Source: Symsagittifera roscoffensis
Taxonomy: Eukaryota; Xenacoelomorpha; Acoela; Convolutidae
Length of the DNA stretch: 64,000 nt
Assembly (NCBI RefSeq): GCF_963678635.1
Contig: NC_087063.1
Location: 57,606,759-57,670,758 of the forward strand
Direction of reading: 5' to 3'
A program made the translations under genes and the position numbers. Under the pieces are notes generated by a model, which was not told the DNA's origin, did not search any database, and was given only the letters and a program-made list of their open reading frames with translations. Numbering within the stretch: the first letter of the stretch is position 1; every line of letters starts with the position of its first letter. Shown here in pieces: positions 32,275 to 41,679 of the stretch.

Positions 32275-32538
32275 ATGGGTGATGAATGTGACAAGCAATT
32301 AAATTTAGTAAATTTTGTTTTTGATGAGGAGAATCATGAACGAAAATCATGGAAGTTTTTTGGACGTACGTGTAATACATCTCTTTTAGTTTTTATGTGC
32401 CAAGTTTTTGTCATAGTTTTAATACTAGCATATGCAATCGTTCGAATAATGTTATCCACTACATGTGAAGAAACAACAGTTTGGGAAGCAATTTTATCAA
32501 GTACAGTCAGTTATATTTTACCTTCTCCGAAGCTATGA
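32275..32538 (+). CDS. Maverick small membrane protein upstream of ATPase
   Basis: 87 codons, intact, ATG at 32275. Residues 1-25 are hydrophilic (NLVNFVFDEENHERKSWKFF). Residues about 36-58 (SLLVFMCQVFVIVLILAYAIV) form one clear membrane helix, and a short luminal part ends SYILPSPKL. Its TGA overlaps the ATPase ATG (ATGA at 32535-32538), a translational-coupling arrangement. Small one-pass proteins in this position are usual in Polintons; their role is not established. Confidence 0.6.
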   Translation: MGDECDKQLNLVNFVFDEENHERKSWKFFGRTCNTSLLVFMCQVFVIVLILAYAIVRIMLSTTCEETTVWEAILSSTVSYILPSPKL

Positions 32539-33408
32539 ATAAAATAATTCTTACCAAAGAACGAGTTTTTATTTCGCTAGTTGGACCGAGTGGATCTGGA
32601 AAATTGCATCTTATTTTTGAGTGGTTAAAAATTGGTAAATTTCAACCAAAATTTGACAACATTTTTTATTTTTATCAACATTATCAACCTCTTTATGGAC
32701 AAATGCAAAGAAAAAACCTTAAGTTTTTCCAAGGAGTTGACTTTGAACTGATTGAAAACCTTCCCAATAATAGAACAAAACACTTGTTAATATTTGATGA
32801 CTCTTGTGAAGTAAAATTCAAGCTCTAAGCAGTTTGTAAAAATAGCTACTGTTGGAAGACACAGGGGACTGAATACAATTTCTTTTAAGCATAACTTGTT
32901 TCATCAAAGCAAGTTGGGAAGAGATGTTGAGTTACAAAATACATATATAGTCTTATTCAAGTCACCGAGAGATGTTTTACAAATCAATACATTAAGTCAA
33001 CAACTATGTCTAGGATCACAATTGAAAGAGTGGTATCAAGATGCAACATCTAATCCTTATGGTCATTTACTCGTTGATTTAACTCCAAAAACAGTTGATT
33101 CGCTAAGATATTGCACAAACAGTGGTTCAGTTCCATCAAAATTTTATCTACCAGCAGGAACAGAAACAAAGTTTTTGGACAATGAGCACACAGTACGTCT
33201 CTATACTCCCAATATTTCAAACATTTTCCCAAAAACTTCAAAAACAATTCATCCTCCATTGTCCAAAACGTTTTATTCAATTCCTCAGCGAATGTCTAGT
33301 AAACTTGCTACGAGGCGAGCTAAAGGAACTTTGAAAAGAAGACGTAGTAAAATTTCGAAGAGAAATATCAGAACTCACACGAAGAATAACTTCACTGCAA
33401 AAAAGTAG
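32535..33408 (+). pseudogene. Maverick genome-packaging ATPase (FtsK/HerA, A32-like)
   Basis: Starts at the ATG overlapping the previous gene. Walker A reads VGPSGSGKLHL near residue 17, with Leu replacing the Thr/Ser that binds magnesium in GxxGxGK[T/S]. Walker B is LLIFDDSC near residue 85. A frameshift at about 32818 moves the rest to another frame, which reads NTYIVLFKSPRDVLQINTLSQQL, the sensor segment of this family, then DLTPKTVDSLRY. It ends in a very basic tail (TLKRRRSKISKRN), TAG at 33406. It would pump the element DNA into capsids. Confidence 0.82.
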
Positions 33409-33484
33409 AACTATTTTAAGCTCGCCAAAAGGCTTACAATAATATAGGTTATCACTCTTTTTGTCATTAGGCGATTGACATAGT

Positions 33485-34747
33485 ATGGATCAGTTTGTTC
33501 TAATTCCTTACTCAATTTATCAATCACAAAGTACACTTCCAAAAAAACCAAAGTTGGAACAAAAACAAGAAAAAGAGGAGATTGTACCAAAAGATTTTGA
33601 TTCTATTTGCAGTGTTGTAAATGCAAAGTAGAAAACGAGTAACAATAAGCACTTTATTGATTTAGTTTTGAACTATCCTAGAATTAGACTAATTCAGTCA
33701 GAAAATATCATATTAGATAATCGAGACACAAAAGAATCAATTGTAGACTTTGTGTGTGCACTAAAGCGAAAAATACCGACTTTCCCGATATTTACTTTAC
33801 CATTTTGGAAGCAACTCAAATTCCACCTAAATTTGTTGTCAACAAGAATGCCAAAGCAAAAGACAGAGGAACTTGAATCGCTTTCAAAATTTGAAAAGGT
33901 AACTCTGAACAGATTGTATTCTAGGGGTAGAGCTGCGTACGGTTTTGTACGAAACTTGAGTAAAGCAAGCGGGTTGTCAAAAAAGAAGTTAGAACAATTT
34001 TTACAAACCAAGACATCATATACAAAATTTGGTCCTCCAATCAGACGTTTTCGAAGACTTGGCATTTGTGGACAAACTAGCGAGTCAAAAGGATGGAGTC
34101 AAATATTTATTGGTTGCTGTTGATGTTTTTTTGCGATTTGTCAGAGTTCAAATAATGAAAACTAAATATGCCAAAGACACTTTACAAGCTTTCAAAAAAT
34201 TGATTTCTCGAAAAACACTCCTGAAAAGCTTTGGGCTGATAAAGGAACAGAATATGATGGAGGAACTTTTAAAAAACTTTGCAAGCAAAAAAAACATTGG
34301 AGTTTACTCGACAATGAGTGAAACAAAAGCTGCATTTGCAGAGAGAGCTATTCAATTATTAAAACACATAATTTACCGTAACATAGAAGATCATGGCGAA
34401 AAATTCATTTACAAGCTACCGCAGTCTTTGTCTACAATGAATTGTCGCGTCAATAGATCTATTGGGAAATCAGCTAGAGATGTCAAGGATACTGATTTCC
34501 TCTCAATTCCGTACAATAAAGCTCTAACAAGGTATATAAAACTAAATTCAAAGTTGGAGACAGAGTGAGAATTTCAAAGAATGATATTCCGTTCCGAAAA
34601 GGATATAAACCACAATTTACAGATGAGATTTTCGAAATTTCGGCGATATCTACTAAAAAACCTCCTACATACATCATCAAAGATCTCGACAAAGAAAAAA
34701 TTCTGGGAAAAATATATGAAAAAGAGCTGAGAAAATGTTCTGAATAA
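33485..34747 (+). pseudogene. int: Maverick retroviral-type integrase
   Basis: Begins MDQFVLIPYSIYQSQ. The N-terminal part continues at 33668-34123 with RAAYGFVRNLSKASGLSKKKLEQFL, fitting the helical N-terminal domain. The core at 34029-34568 has DLAFVDKLA, GVKYLLVAVDVF and KYAKDTLQAF; the second Asp region at 34230 is disrupted; the Glu is in TKAAFAERAIQLLKHII. The C-terminal barrel (34565-34747) reads VRISKNDIPFRKGYKPQFTDEIFEI. Frame changes occur near 33640, 34050, 34230 and 34565. Such integrases make the 6-bp duplication seen here. Confidence 0.85.
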
Positions 34748-34790
34748 AGGTAAAACATTTTTTAAACTAAATTTCTATCGATCAGTTACC

Positions 34791-35619
34791 ATGGATTCTT
34801 TTACTATTGAGTTGGTTTCTAACGCTTCTTTTAATTGTTATCCGAATAATAGTCTTAGTTCTTTTACAAATTTTCTACCTGACTTAATACATTTGAAAGG
34901 AGAATGGGAGGTTGCTATTTCAGAAATATCATACCCTTCTTTGTACCAAAATGTTACAGAGAGAAAGTTTCCATTCGTAGATGGTAGAGAAAGTTCTGAG
35001 GAGAAAAGAAAGATTGTACCGATGACCATTGAACCAGGATTGTATCCAAGTATTGTTGATATAGTTGTAGCCATGAACAACAAAATTCGAGAACGTCTAG
35101 GTGCTCAAGTTTTTGAATATAACGGAATCTTTGTATCAGTAGATAAAATTACACAAAAGGTTGCCGTTCATTTACCTGAGACTCAATCAGTGTTTATAAT
35201 TCAGAGTGCTGATTTGAGTCACATTTTTGGTTGTGATTTAGAACAGAATCAAACAGGGGTTATAATGAAAAGAAAAGGCCCACATTATCCTCAGTATTCT
35301 TACGGCATTATAAGAATACATTCCCTAATGATATATAGTGATGTTATAGAATATAACATAGTTGGTGATAAAAAAAAACTCCCTTATTGCGTTGTATTCC
35401 TTTTATCTCCAAAGTGAAGAGTAGAGATATAATTTCTACAGGACGTACATGAATTATCAATCCTTTACAATTTTACGGTTTAAAAAGCTGTTGAAAAATT
35501 CTTTCCATACTATCAAGATAGAACTCAGAGATAGTACAGGTGAAAAAATTCCTTTTGTGTCCGTAGGAATCACCCGAGTTGTTCTCTTGTTTCGCAAGAT
35601 TTCGAACAATCATTTTTGA
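34791..35619 (+). pseudogene. Maverick minor capsid (penton-like) protein
   Basis: The frame 34791-35417 begins MDSFTIELVSNASFNCYPNNSLSSFTNFLPDLIHL, then EWEVAISEISYPSL. This opening (a short acyl- or virion-like start, N-N-x-L-x-x-F, then G-x-W-E-V-A-h-x-E-h-x-Y-P) is characteristic of Polinton single-jelly-roll penton proteins. Later VAVHLPETQSVFI and HIFGCDLEQN fit strands of the fold. After a frameshift at about 35410, a second frame near 35520-35619 reads IPFVSVGITRVVLLFRKI, the conserved C-terminal strand. It would form capsid vertices. Confidence 0.75.
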
Positions 35620-35636
35620 TTTAAACTTCATACGAA

Positions 35637-35995
35637 ATGGTTGCTCAAAACTCATCAGATTACCCTATTTTTCGAGGACATGCAAGACAACGTGGAAGAG
35701 GTTTTGGAGCTCTTGCACAAACTCTTGGGAGAACTGCAATCCCCTTCATTAAAAAATATATAGTCCCAGCTGCGAAAAAATTGGGGCAATTTTGTTTGAA
35801 ATCGCTGCTCCAGAGATTGGGGAAGTTGTTAGTGGACGTAAACAACTCAAAACATTTGCAAAAGATGTGGGTACAAAAACAGTTCGGAAACAATTGGGAG
35901 GTGGAAAAAAGAGATCTAAGCGTAGATCCATTTCTCGAAAAAGTAGATCGAAAAACAGTAGCTCTCGCAAAGACATTTTTGACAAAATAAAATGA
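35637..35995 (+). pseudogene. Maverick cationic core protein, adenovirus pX/pVI-like
   Basis: Opens with YPIFRGHARQRGRGFGALAQ, then LGRTAIPFIKKYIVPAAKKLG, an Arg/Gly-rich leader followed by an amphipathic helix, as in Polinton pX-like proteins. Near 35800 the frame changes and continues as APEIGEVVSGRKQLKTFAKD, KTVRKQLGGGKKRSKRR, then a Ser/Arg/Lys tail ending TGA at 35993. The TGA overlaps the major capsid ATG (ATGA). Probable role: condensing DNA or disrupting membranes; both are known for related adenoviral proteins, and which applies here is not clear. Confidence 0.6.
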
Positions 35996-37312
35996 GTGTA
36001 AACCAAAGTCATTTTCGGTACGGGGCTTTTACAAATTCTTCATTGGAGATTTTTGATAAAGTCCCAGTTTTGGAAACAATTATGTCATCTTACACACAAA
36101 AAGTTTTCCCAACTACTTCTATGGATGAAAGCAGTATTGAGTTTGAATTTGAAACGGATCGTAATCTCTACTTGGATATGCGTGATACCCATCTTAGATT
36201 AAAGCTTCAACTTTTCAAAAGAAGATTGTTTGATGTTTTTCAAAAAAGAAAAAGCAGAACATAAAGCAAAATAGAAGGAAGATTCAGATGAGCAACCACA
36301 AACTTACTTAACTTTTGTAAACAATCTACTACATTCTCTATTCTCCAACTGTGAAGTTTATTTTAACAATAGAATGGTTTACAATGCCAATGGATTATAT
36401 CCTCATAAAGCACAGATATCGAACGAATTCAACTGGTCAGCAGTGAGCATTAGAGGAATACTTGCTTTTCATGGATACAGTTTTGAACAAAATCTTGATG
36501 CATTTGATATGCATCCAGTCACAGATAGAATAAATTCCTTGGGAACAGGGATAACTTTTTCACTCTATGGGAGGCTCGCCATTGATTTGTTTACTTGCGG
36601 AAAATTGTTGCTACCAAATACCAAAGTTCGAAATAAACTTATTCGAGCTAGACCTAATTTTTACATGCTATCTGATAATCCAAATGTCAGTCTGAAAATT
36701 GTTGATTGTTCGTTGTTTACTAGAAGAATTTTAGTTGCTGAACCTAATCATCAATACTTGCAATGGAATCTGGAAAAGGAATCTGCTCAATACAATTACA
36801 TGGAAACTATAGCAAGAACCTTTATCATTCCATCTTTTCAAAAACCAATCATCCAAGAAAAAATATTCAATAACGCTCAAAAAAGAAGAGTAGCTGTTGC
36901 AATGAATACAAATTCAGCTGTTGCAGGATCTTTTCATGAAAACCCTTTCAATTATCAGCAATTTCATTTAAGAGAACTTAGAATTATTCGAGGTGGAAGA
37001 GCAATTGTTTCATTAGATACTTCTTCTCCTTGTCGACCTTATGTTACAACAATGAAAGCAATGCAGTTTAACGAAGATTTCCCAGCTCTTCCTATGGAAG
37101 ATTTTCAAAATCACTATATTCTAGTTTTTGACTTGACCTCACTACAGGATGCAGCTGAACCGTTGCATTATCCAGAACCTAGTGGAGAGAGCTTGAGATT
37201 AGAAATGTTTTTCCAGTTTCCCTTGCAGCAAGTAACGGAAGTGATAGTCTTGGGAGAAAGACTATCAGATGTTCAAATTGACAAAATCGGAACAGTCGCT
37301 AAAAATGTTTAG
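35992..37312 (+). pseudogene. Maverick major capsid protein (double jelly roll)
   Basis: Starts MSVNQSHFRYGAFTNSSLEIFDKVPVLETIMSS and SSIEFEFETDRNLYLDM (35992-36264). A frameshift near 36210-36370 leads into the long intact frame 36374-37312 with MVYNANGLYPHKAQISNEF, RINSLGTGITFSLYGRLAIDLF, NPFNYQQFHLRELRI, ALPMEDFQNHYILVFDLTS and GESLRLEMFFQFPLQQVTEVIVLGE. These are the recurrent phrases of Polinton major capsid proteins, which build an adenovirus-type capsid lattice. Combined length about 430 residues, somewhat short of the usual, with part lost at the break. Confidence 0.85.
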
Positions 37313-37565
37313 CCTTTTTGAGTTTTCAGGTTCCTATAAAAATATTGTAGCTTTTTTGGGACTTTTCATTGTTATTGTCTCTGTACTATCTATTTTGTTT
37401 TTCCTCAAATATAAATCTCCAGAAAAAGCAGATAATGAATGCTGTTTAATTAAACACCCAAGAAAATTTTTCAACCTAGTCTGTAAACCAGTGTTCAATA
37501 ACCATTGTCCAGTTCACAAGTTTTGTGTATGGGACTTTGTTGATTCAATACCTAAATGCGCGTAA
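37305..37565 (+). CDS. Maverick small membrane protein downstream of capsid gene
   Basis: The ATG at 37305 overlaps the capsid stop (ATGTTTAG). About 86 residues: a membrane helix at residues 10-32 (IVAFLGLFIVIVSVLSILFFL), then a Cys-rich tail with CCLIKHP, LVCKPVFNNHCPVHKFCVW and a final KCA. The six or so cysteines on one side of the membrane suggest a disulfide or metal-bound domain. No family recognised. The frame is unbroken and closely coupled to the capsid gene, suggesting a virion-related role. Confidence 0.5.
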   Translation: MFSLFEFSGSYKNIVAFLGLFIVIVSVLSILFFLKYKSPEKADNECCLIKHPRKFFNLVCKPVFNNHCPVHKFCVWDFVDSIPKCA

Positions 37566-37655
37566 GTTAATAACTTTAGTTTTTTTCAACTTAAATTACA
37601 ATATCAAACTTTCTATTTTTTTGTTTTAGATGTAAATCAGCTAACAGTTGCAAAG

Positions 37656-38055
37656 ATGGATTTATTTTCACTTCTGCAAATCATTGAAAGGATTCCTGAA
37701 CTCAGGTTCAAGTACATGGGATCTTACCCCTCTGATAAACTACCTCAACTAACAAAACACTTTTTTTGCAATTGTTAACTCAGCTCCAAGCATTGATAGA
37801 GGAGAGCACTGGATCATGATAGCTCGATTGGACAAAACTTACTATTTTGCTGATTCTTTGGGTCGAAAAAGAACAGCTTGTTCCTTTCTAACAAAAAAGT
37901 ATCGGCTAATGGTTCCTCGAAAGCTACAAAAAACTGATAATTTGTGTGGATTTTACGCAATTTATTCAGCATTTCTTCTTATTAAATTCTACCAGACAAA
38001 CTTAAATAAAATTCATGATGTGCATGTTTTGAATTTTATAATTAATTTTATGTAA
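37656..38055 (+). pseudogene. Maverick adenain-like cysteine protease
   Basis: Starts MDLFSLLQIIERIPELRFKYMGSYPSDKLP and changes frame in a run of seven T at about 37760. The rest (to 38055) reads GEHWIMIARLDKTYYFADSLG, with the catalytic His in H-W and the Asp in ADSLG. Then LQKTDNLCGFYAIYSAFLL supplies the Gln of the oxyanion hole and the nucleophile Cys (37944). All catalytic residues survive; the only break is the homopolymer, which could be an assembly error. It would mature the capsid. Confidence 0.82.
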
Positions 38056-38081
38056 ATAGTTTTTCTCATTTTTAAGTGTAA

Positions 38082-38679
38082 ATTATGACAGTAAATTTAC
38101 TATACGATGCAGTGATTTATATATTTTCATTGTAATTGAATTTTTTTCTCAAAAAATTTTTTTTCGAAGTCTCTGTAGGTTTCAGCATTGTTTCAATTAG
38201 ATGGAAAGTAAGATTATCTAATAAATTAGGTCAAATAATAGCTAATTTTATCGTGTTTTGAAGTTTTTTGAAAATTTTTTCAATTTGTTTTTTTGATAAA
38301 AATTCCAAGTTTTTGCACAAAAACTCTTACCATTGACTGCCCCATGCACCAAAAAGATTAAAAATATAACCTTAATTCTACAATCTACATGTAATTAACA
38401 ATAAATTGTTTCCAATGAGGTAACGCGCGCCGAGATTTTTGCGAAAAAATTAGACATTTTCGCACAAAAACCAAAAAGTTTTCGTTTTTCTTATCATTAT
38501 CTTACCATCACACAAACCATAAAACCTTACCATTGGTTTTCCCTATCCTTATACATTGTAGACTCTACACCCTAACTTAATACAAAGGTGGCTGACCGGA
38601 TACTGTATAACCTATGTCAGTACATGAGGGTCATCCACCTCCCCCCCCCCCACTTCAGCTCCCTCCAACATCTACTACT
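38082..38679 (-). repeat. Maverick right terminal inverted repeat
   Basis: Inverted match to 21416-22015, ending CTCCAACATCTACTACT. It includes a run of 13 or more C at about 38638-38651 where the left repeat has a shorter G run. Substitutions between the arms indicate an aged insertion. Confidence 0.88.
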
Positions 38680-38685
38680 TTTACA
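38680..38685. repeat. Maverick target-site duplication, right copy (TTTACA)
   Basis: Identical to 21410-21415 and directly adjoining the right inverted repeat. Confidence 0.85.
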
Positions 38686-40212
38686 TTTGTAAACAGCATT
38701 ATCAAATTATGTGGTGCGACTATTGTTCTCAATTTATTCAAGTAATACTGAGTGACCTTTAAGCAGCTGATTTTCTAGATTTAGACGGTTTTGAAATAAC
38801 CTGAGTATCCTACTTTGGAAATTTTCGTCCACGTTTTTCAGAAATTGACAAAGCTTTACGGATGCTCACAAAATAGAAAACAATCAAAAAAGTGAGATAC
38901 TGTTTTCATACGTAATTAATTTTACATTAATATATCAACATTAGTTTACAAGATGGGGGAACTTGACGTCTCAAAGCTTCTGCCTGAAGCCTAATTTTTT
39001 TTATAGCTTTCCGAGCTTTAAGTGGTAAGCCGTTCCGCTTCATACGCGTCTTATGGATGTTAAGACTAGCGCTATAACGCCTTAGAAGGAGGAGAGTCTT
39101 TTACTCAAGGGAAGGAGGCTAATGAAACTCTTTGTACTTCTCATTTTGTACCTGGTCCTTAGCCTTACGCTTAGAGATAAAGTCTTTGACGACGTTTGAA
39201 CGAGAATATCTGTTGAACCTAAACTTTCCTCTATATCCTCGGTTCCGTGTCGTCTACAGTATACGATTGCACAGATGTTTGTCCTTTACCTTAATAACAA
39301 AATGACAAATTGCTCACTACTCAGCCTGCGGTTACTGTTGCTGCGGTACCTACTTATCGAGTTATAAATGGCGTCGTGCCAAATTACAATGTCATTACGG
39401 TGCGACAAGTAGTGATGAAGGTAGTACTGTATTGTTGAGAGTCCCTAGCGTTAAATTTCAAACTTAAACCTGGCTTCGTAAAGCAAGTGTCTTTGACGAG
39501 CTTCCGCGACGGAGCGGGAAGTTTTCGGAGCGCGTGATCCAAGGAACTAGCTCCTAGAATGAATACCATATACTTAAGCGACCTATGCGACGGCTACGTT
39601 ACGCTTAAGTACCAATGGGTTTGGAAAAATAAGTAGGTCGGTTGATCTCCAACAACACACACGGAGTAAACCGGAGGATGAAAGAGTTCAACTTCACTCA
39701 CTTAATATCACCGTACCTGACCACTGAACTTTACTGTCACTCAACGAAGTCAAAAATCTGACGGGCAGAAACAGCTTTGATTCACTTGAAGCGAACTGGC
39801 TTTCAGTTTCATCAAAGGTGGGAGGGGGATCAGGTAAATTGGTTAAGTTCCAACAACAAACGCGGAATAAACCTGAGGATGAAAAAACTCAACTTAATTG
39901 GCCTGAGATTCCGCTACCAGACCACTTAACCTAAGGTTGGTGTCATCTTACAGCACAGTTTCGCAGAATTCTAGAGACGTTTTGAGGATTTTTTGGCAAT
40001 TTTTTTTTGACTTTTTTCACAAAATTTTTCGGAAAATTTTGGTCAGCAGGTTCGAGTCGTAAACCAATCCAAAAACTAGTCCAGTACCTCTTGTCTATGA
40101 TCCGATTTCACGGATTAATATTCCGTTCACATATATCCAAAAATTTTTGGTATCGAGAAAAAATGTCAAGTCAGTTTGTCTATGTACCGACTATGTACCG
40201 ACATTGGCAATA
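38686..40212 (-). other. BEL leader and gag start, strongly decayed
   Basis: On the minus strand the bases next to the insertion (38686-38730) continue the gag frame cut at 21415 (GAT AAT GCT GTT TAC AAA). Further right no continuous gag frame remains. Two imperfect direct repeats of about 95 bases lie at 39630-39725 and 39835-39930 (CCAACAAC...GCGGAATAAACC). The rest has no recognised content and may include an unrelated insertion. Confidence 0.4.
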
Positions 40213-41200
40213 CTAAACTCTTGTCCGGGAAACTCTCGTGTCCGGGAAACTCTCGTGTCCGGGAAACTCTAGAAAGTTAATTATCAACGAGGTCCTTTGC
40301 CATAATCTCCAAACGAAAATAATTGAATCCAAATCCGTAAATTAATAAGAGATATTTCTCGGTAAAAAACTCAGGCAATAAATACATTTTGGCATTTTCT
40401 ATCGATCATATTCATAACTTAATATAACCTTTTTTTCATCTGCTCTGAAAACAGTACAAATCGGCGCAAGCTACAAAATTTTTGGTATCGAGAAAAAATG
40501 TCAAGTCAGTTTGTCTATGTACCGACTGTAAGATGTTTCAGTTCAACGGAAATGTCCAAAAATTTTGGCTATTGAGAAAAATTACCGGTTGCTAGCTCGC
40601 GGAAAAAATTTTAACATATATGACATCGCATATAAATTTAAAGCACGAATGGAGAGTTTTAAAAGTTTTCGAAACTTCTTACAGTTTTTAATTGGAAATT
40701 GGCGACACCGGGAAAAAATCCTAAATTCCGGGTGTCGAGAAAAACACAGCTCAAAAGTCCAAAAGTCAACAATCAGGACACCTGAACAGGCCTCTCTTCA
40801 CCAGTTTGCTCTTTCGCCTGTCTGCTCTGTCGTCTGTCGGCTTACAGGCTCCTCGTCCAACTGGACACTTCCAGTTTTGGCCAATTGTGTTAACTGCTCA
40901 CAATAACGACTTTCGGCAATTTGGACTCTCGACCAACTGGACAATCGGCCAACTAGACACTCGGCCAACTGGACAATCGGCCAACTGGAAACTCGGGGGC
41001 CAACGGCAAACTTGATACTTCGGCCAAATAAAACACTCGTCGTGTCTCTCGTGTTGAAATAGGCCAAATAAAACACTCGGCCAAACAAAACACTCGTCGT
41101 GTCTCTCGAGTCCCTTGTGTCGCAATACTAAACTCTTGTCCGGGAAACTCTCGTGTCCGGGAAACTCTAGAAAGTTAATTATCAACGAGGTCCTTTGCCA
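40213..41200. repeat. Minisatellites and partial LTR duplication
   Basis: The block 40213-40472 repeats 41125-41372: AATACTAAACTCTTGTCCGG, two or three copies of GTCCGGGAAACTCTCGT, then the LTR end. Between them lies a minisatellite of TCGGCCAACTGGACAA type (40855-41000) and one of GGCCAAATAAAACACTCG type (41020-41110). Open frames across it are repeat translations. Confidence 0.6.
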
Positions 41201-41679
41201 TAATCTCCAAACGAAAATAATTGAATCCAAATCCGTAAATTAATAAGAGATATTTCTCGGTAAAAACTCAGGCAAATAAATACATTTTGGCATTTTCTAT
41301 CGATCATATTCATAACTTAATAAAACATTTTTTTCATCTGCTCTGAAAACAGTACAAATCGGCGCAAGCTAGCCACAATAACCGGCAAAATGTCCTTGAG
41401 ACAAATTGCTCTTTTTTGCGGTCAGCCTTAATCAAGGCCGAACCGAATTAGAATCAAAAAACAGTAAAAAACGGTCAAATTGGTCTATAGCCCCTCGGGT
41501 CTAAATGTTTTAAGGTCTGCGTATGGGGGGACTCGAACCCGGTTGACCGTCCTGAGAGACTTGTCCCTAGGGCACTCGGTCAACTGTCCTTATTCTTATT
41601 TTATTTTGGTCCAATCATATTCAAGCTTGTGTTTGGTTTTATATGCATTTATACTCTTGCTTACATTTGCGTTGCAACA
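41201..41679 (-). repeat. BEL/Pao 5' LTR (element strand)
   Basis: Matches the LTR at 14549-15021 throughout. On the element strand it begins TGTTGCAACGC at 41679 and ends GGAGATTA at 41201, immediately followed by TGGCAAAGGACC, a candidate primer-binding site. It is flanked outside by AGGGT, which is not found next to the other LTR. Confidence 0.68.
41515..41590 (-). ncRNA. tRNA-like segment inside second BEL LTR
   Basis: Same block as 14857-14932 with several substitutions. The B box GGTTCGAGTCC is intact; the A box is changed (TGACCGAGTGCC). Not a functional tRNA. Confidence 0.45.

Larger units (their letters stand above)
21416..38679. mobile_element. Maverick/Polinton, 17.3 kb, with TIRs and target duplication
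   Basis: Terminal inverted repeats of about 600 bp begin AGTAGTAGATG and end CATCTACTACT, flanked by TTTACA on both sides. Inside are protein-primed DNA polymerase B (minus strand), and on the plus strand a packaging ATPase, retroviral-type integrase, penton-like and double-jelly-roll capsid proteins, and an adenain-like protease. This is a full core set for the class, plus several small unrecognised genes. Many genes carry one or two frameshifts and the two inverted repeats have visibly diverged, so the insertion is not recent. It interrupted an already resident BEL retrotransposon. Confidence 0.95.
14549..41679 (-). mobile_element. BEL/Pao LTR retrotransposon split by a Maverick
   Basis: Minus-strand order is LTR (41201-41679), leader, gag, protease, reverse transcriptase, RNase H, integrase, polypurine tract, LTR (14549-15021). 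The Maverick at 21416-38679 divides the gag start. Removing it and one TTTACA leaves an unbroken gag reading frame across the junction, so the two halves belong together. Both LTRs start TGTT on the element strand, and TGGCAAAGG, a plausible primer site, follows the 5' LTR. No 5-bp target duplication is seen (CGCTC at the left edge, AGGGT at the right). So either the outer borders have changed or the right LTR belongs to a related copy. Every coding domain carries frameshifts. Confidence 0.78.

Noticed and set aside
21416-38679. Free virus or virophage genome
   Set aside because: TIRs, a 6-bp target duplication and an integrase identify an integrated Polinton; widespread frameshifts show it is a genomic relic.
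40798-41230. Minus-strand frames of 96-110 codons
   Set aside because: Translations of the TCGGCCAACTGG and CCAAATAAAACACTCG minisatellites.
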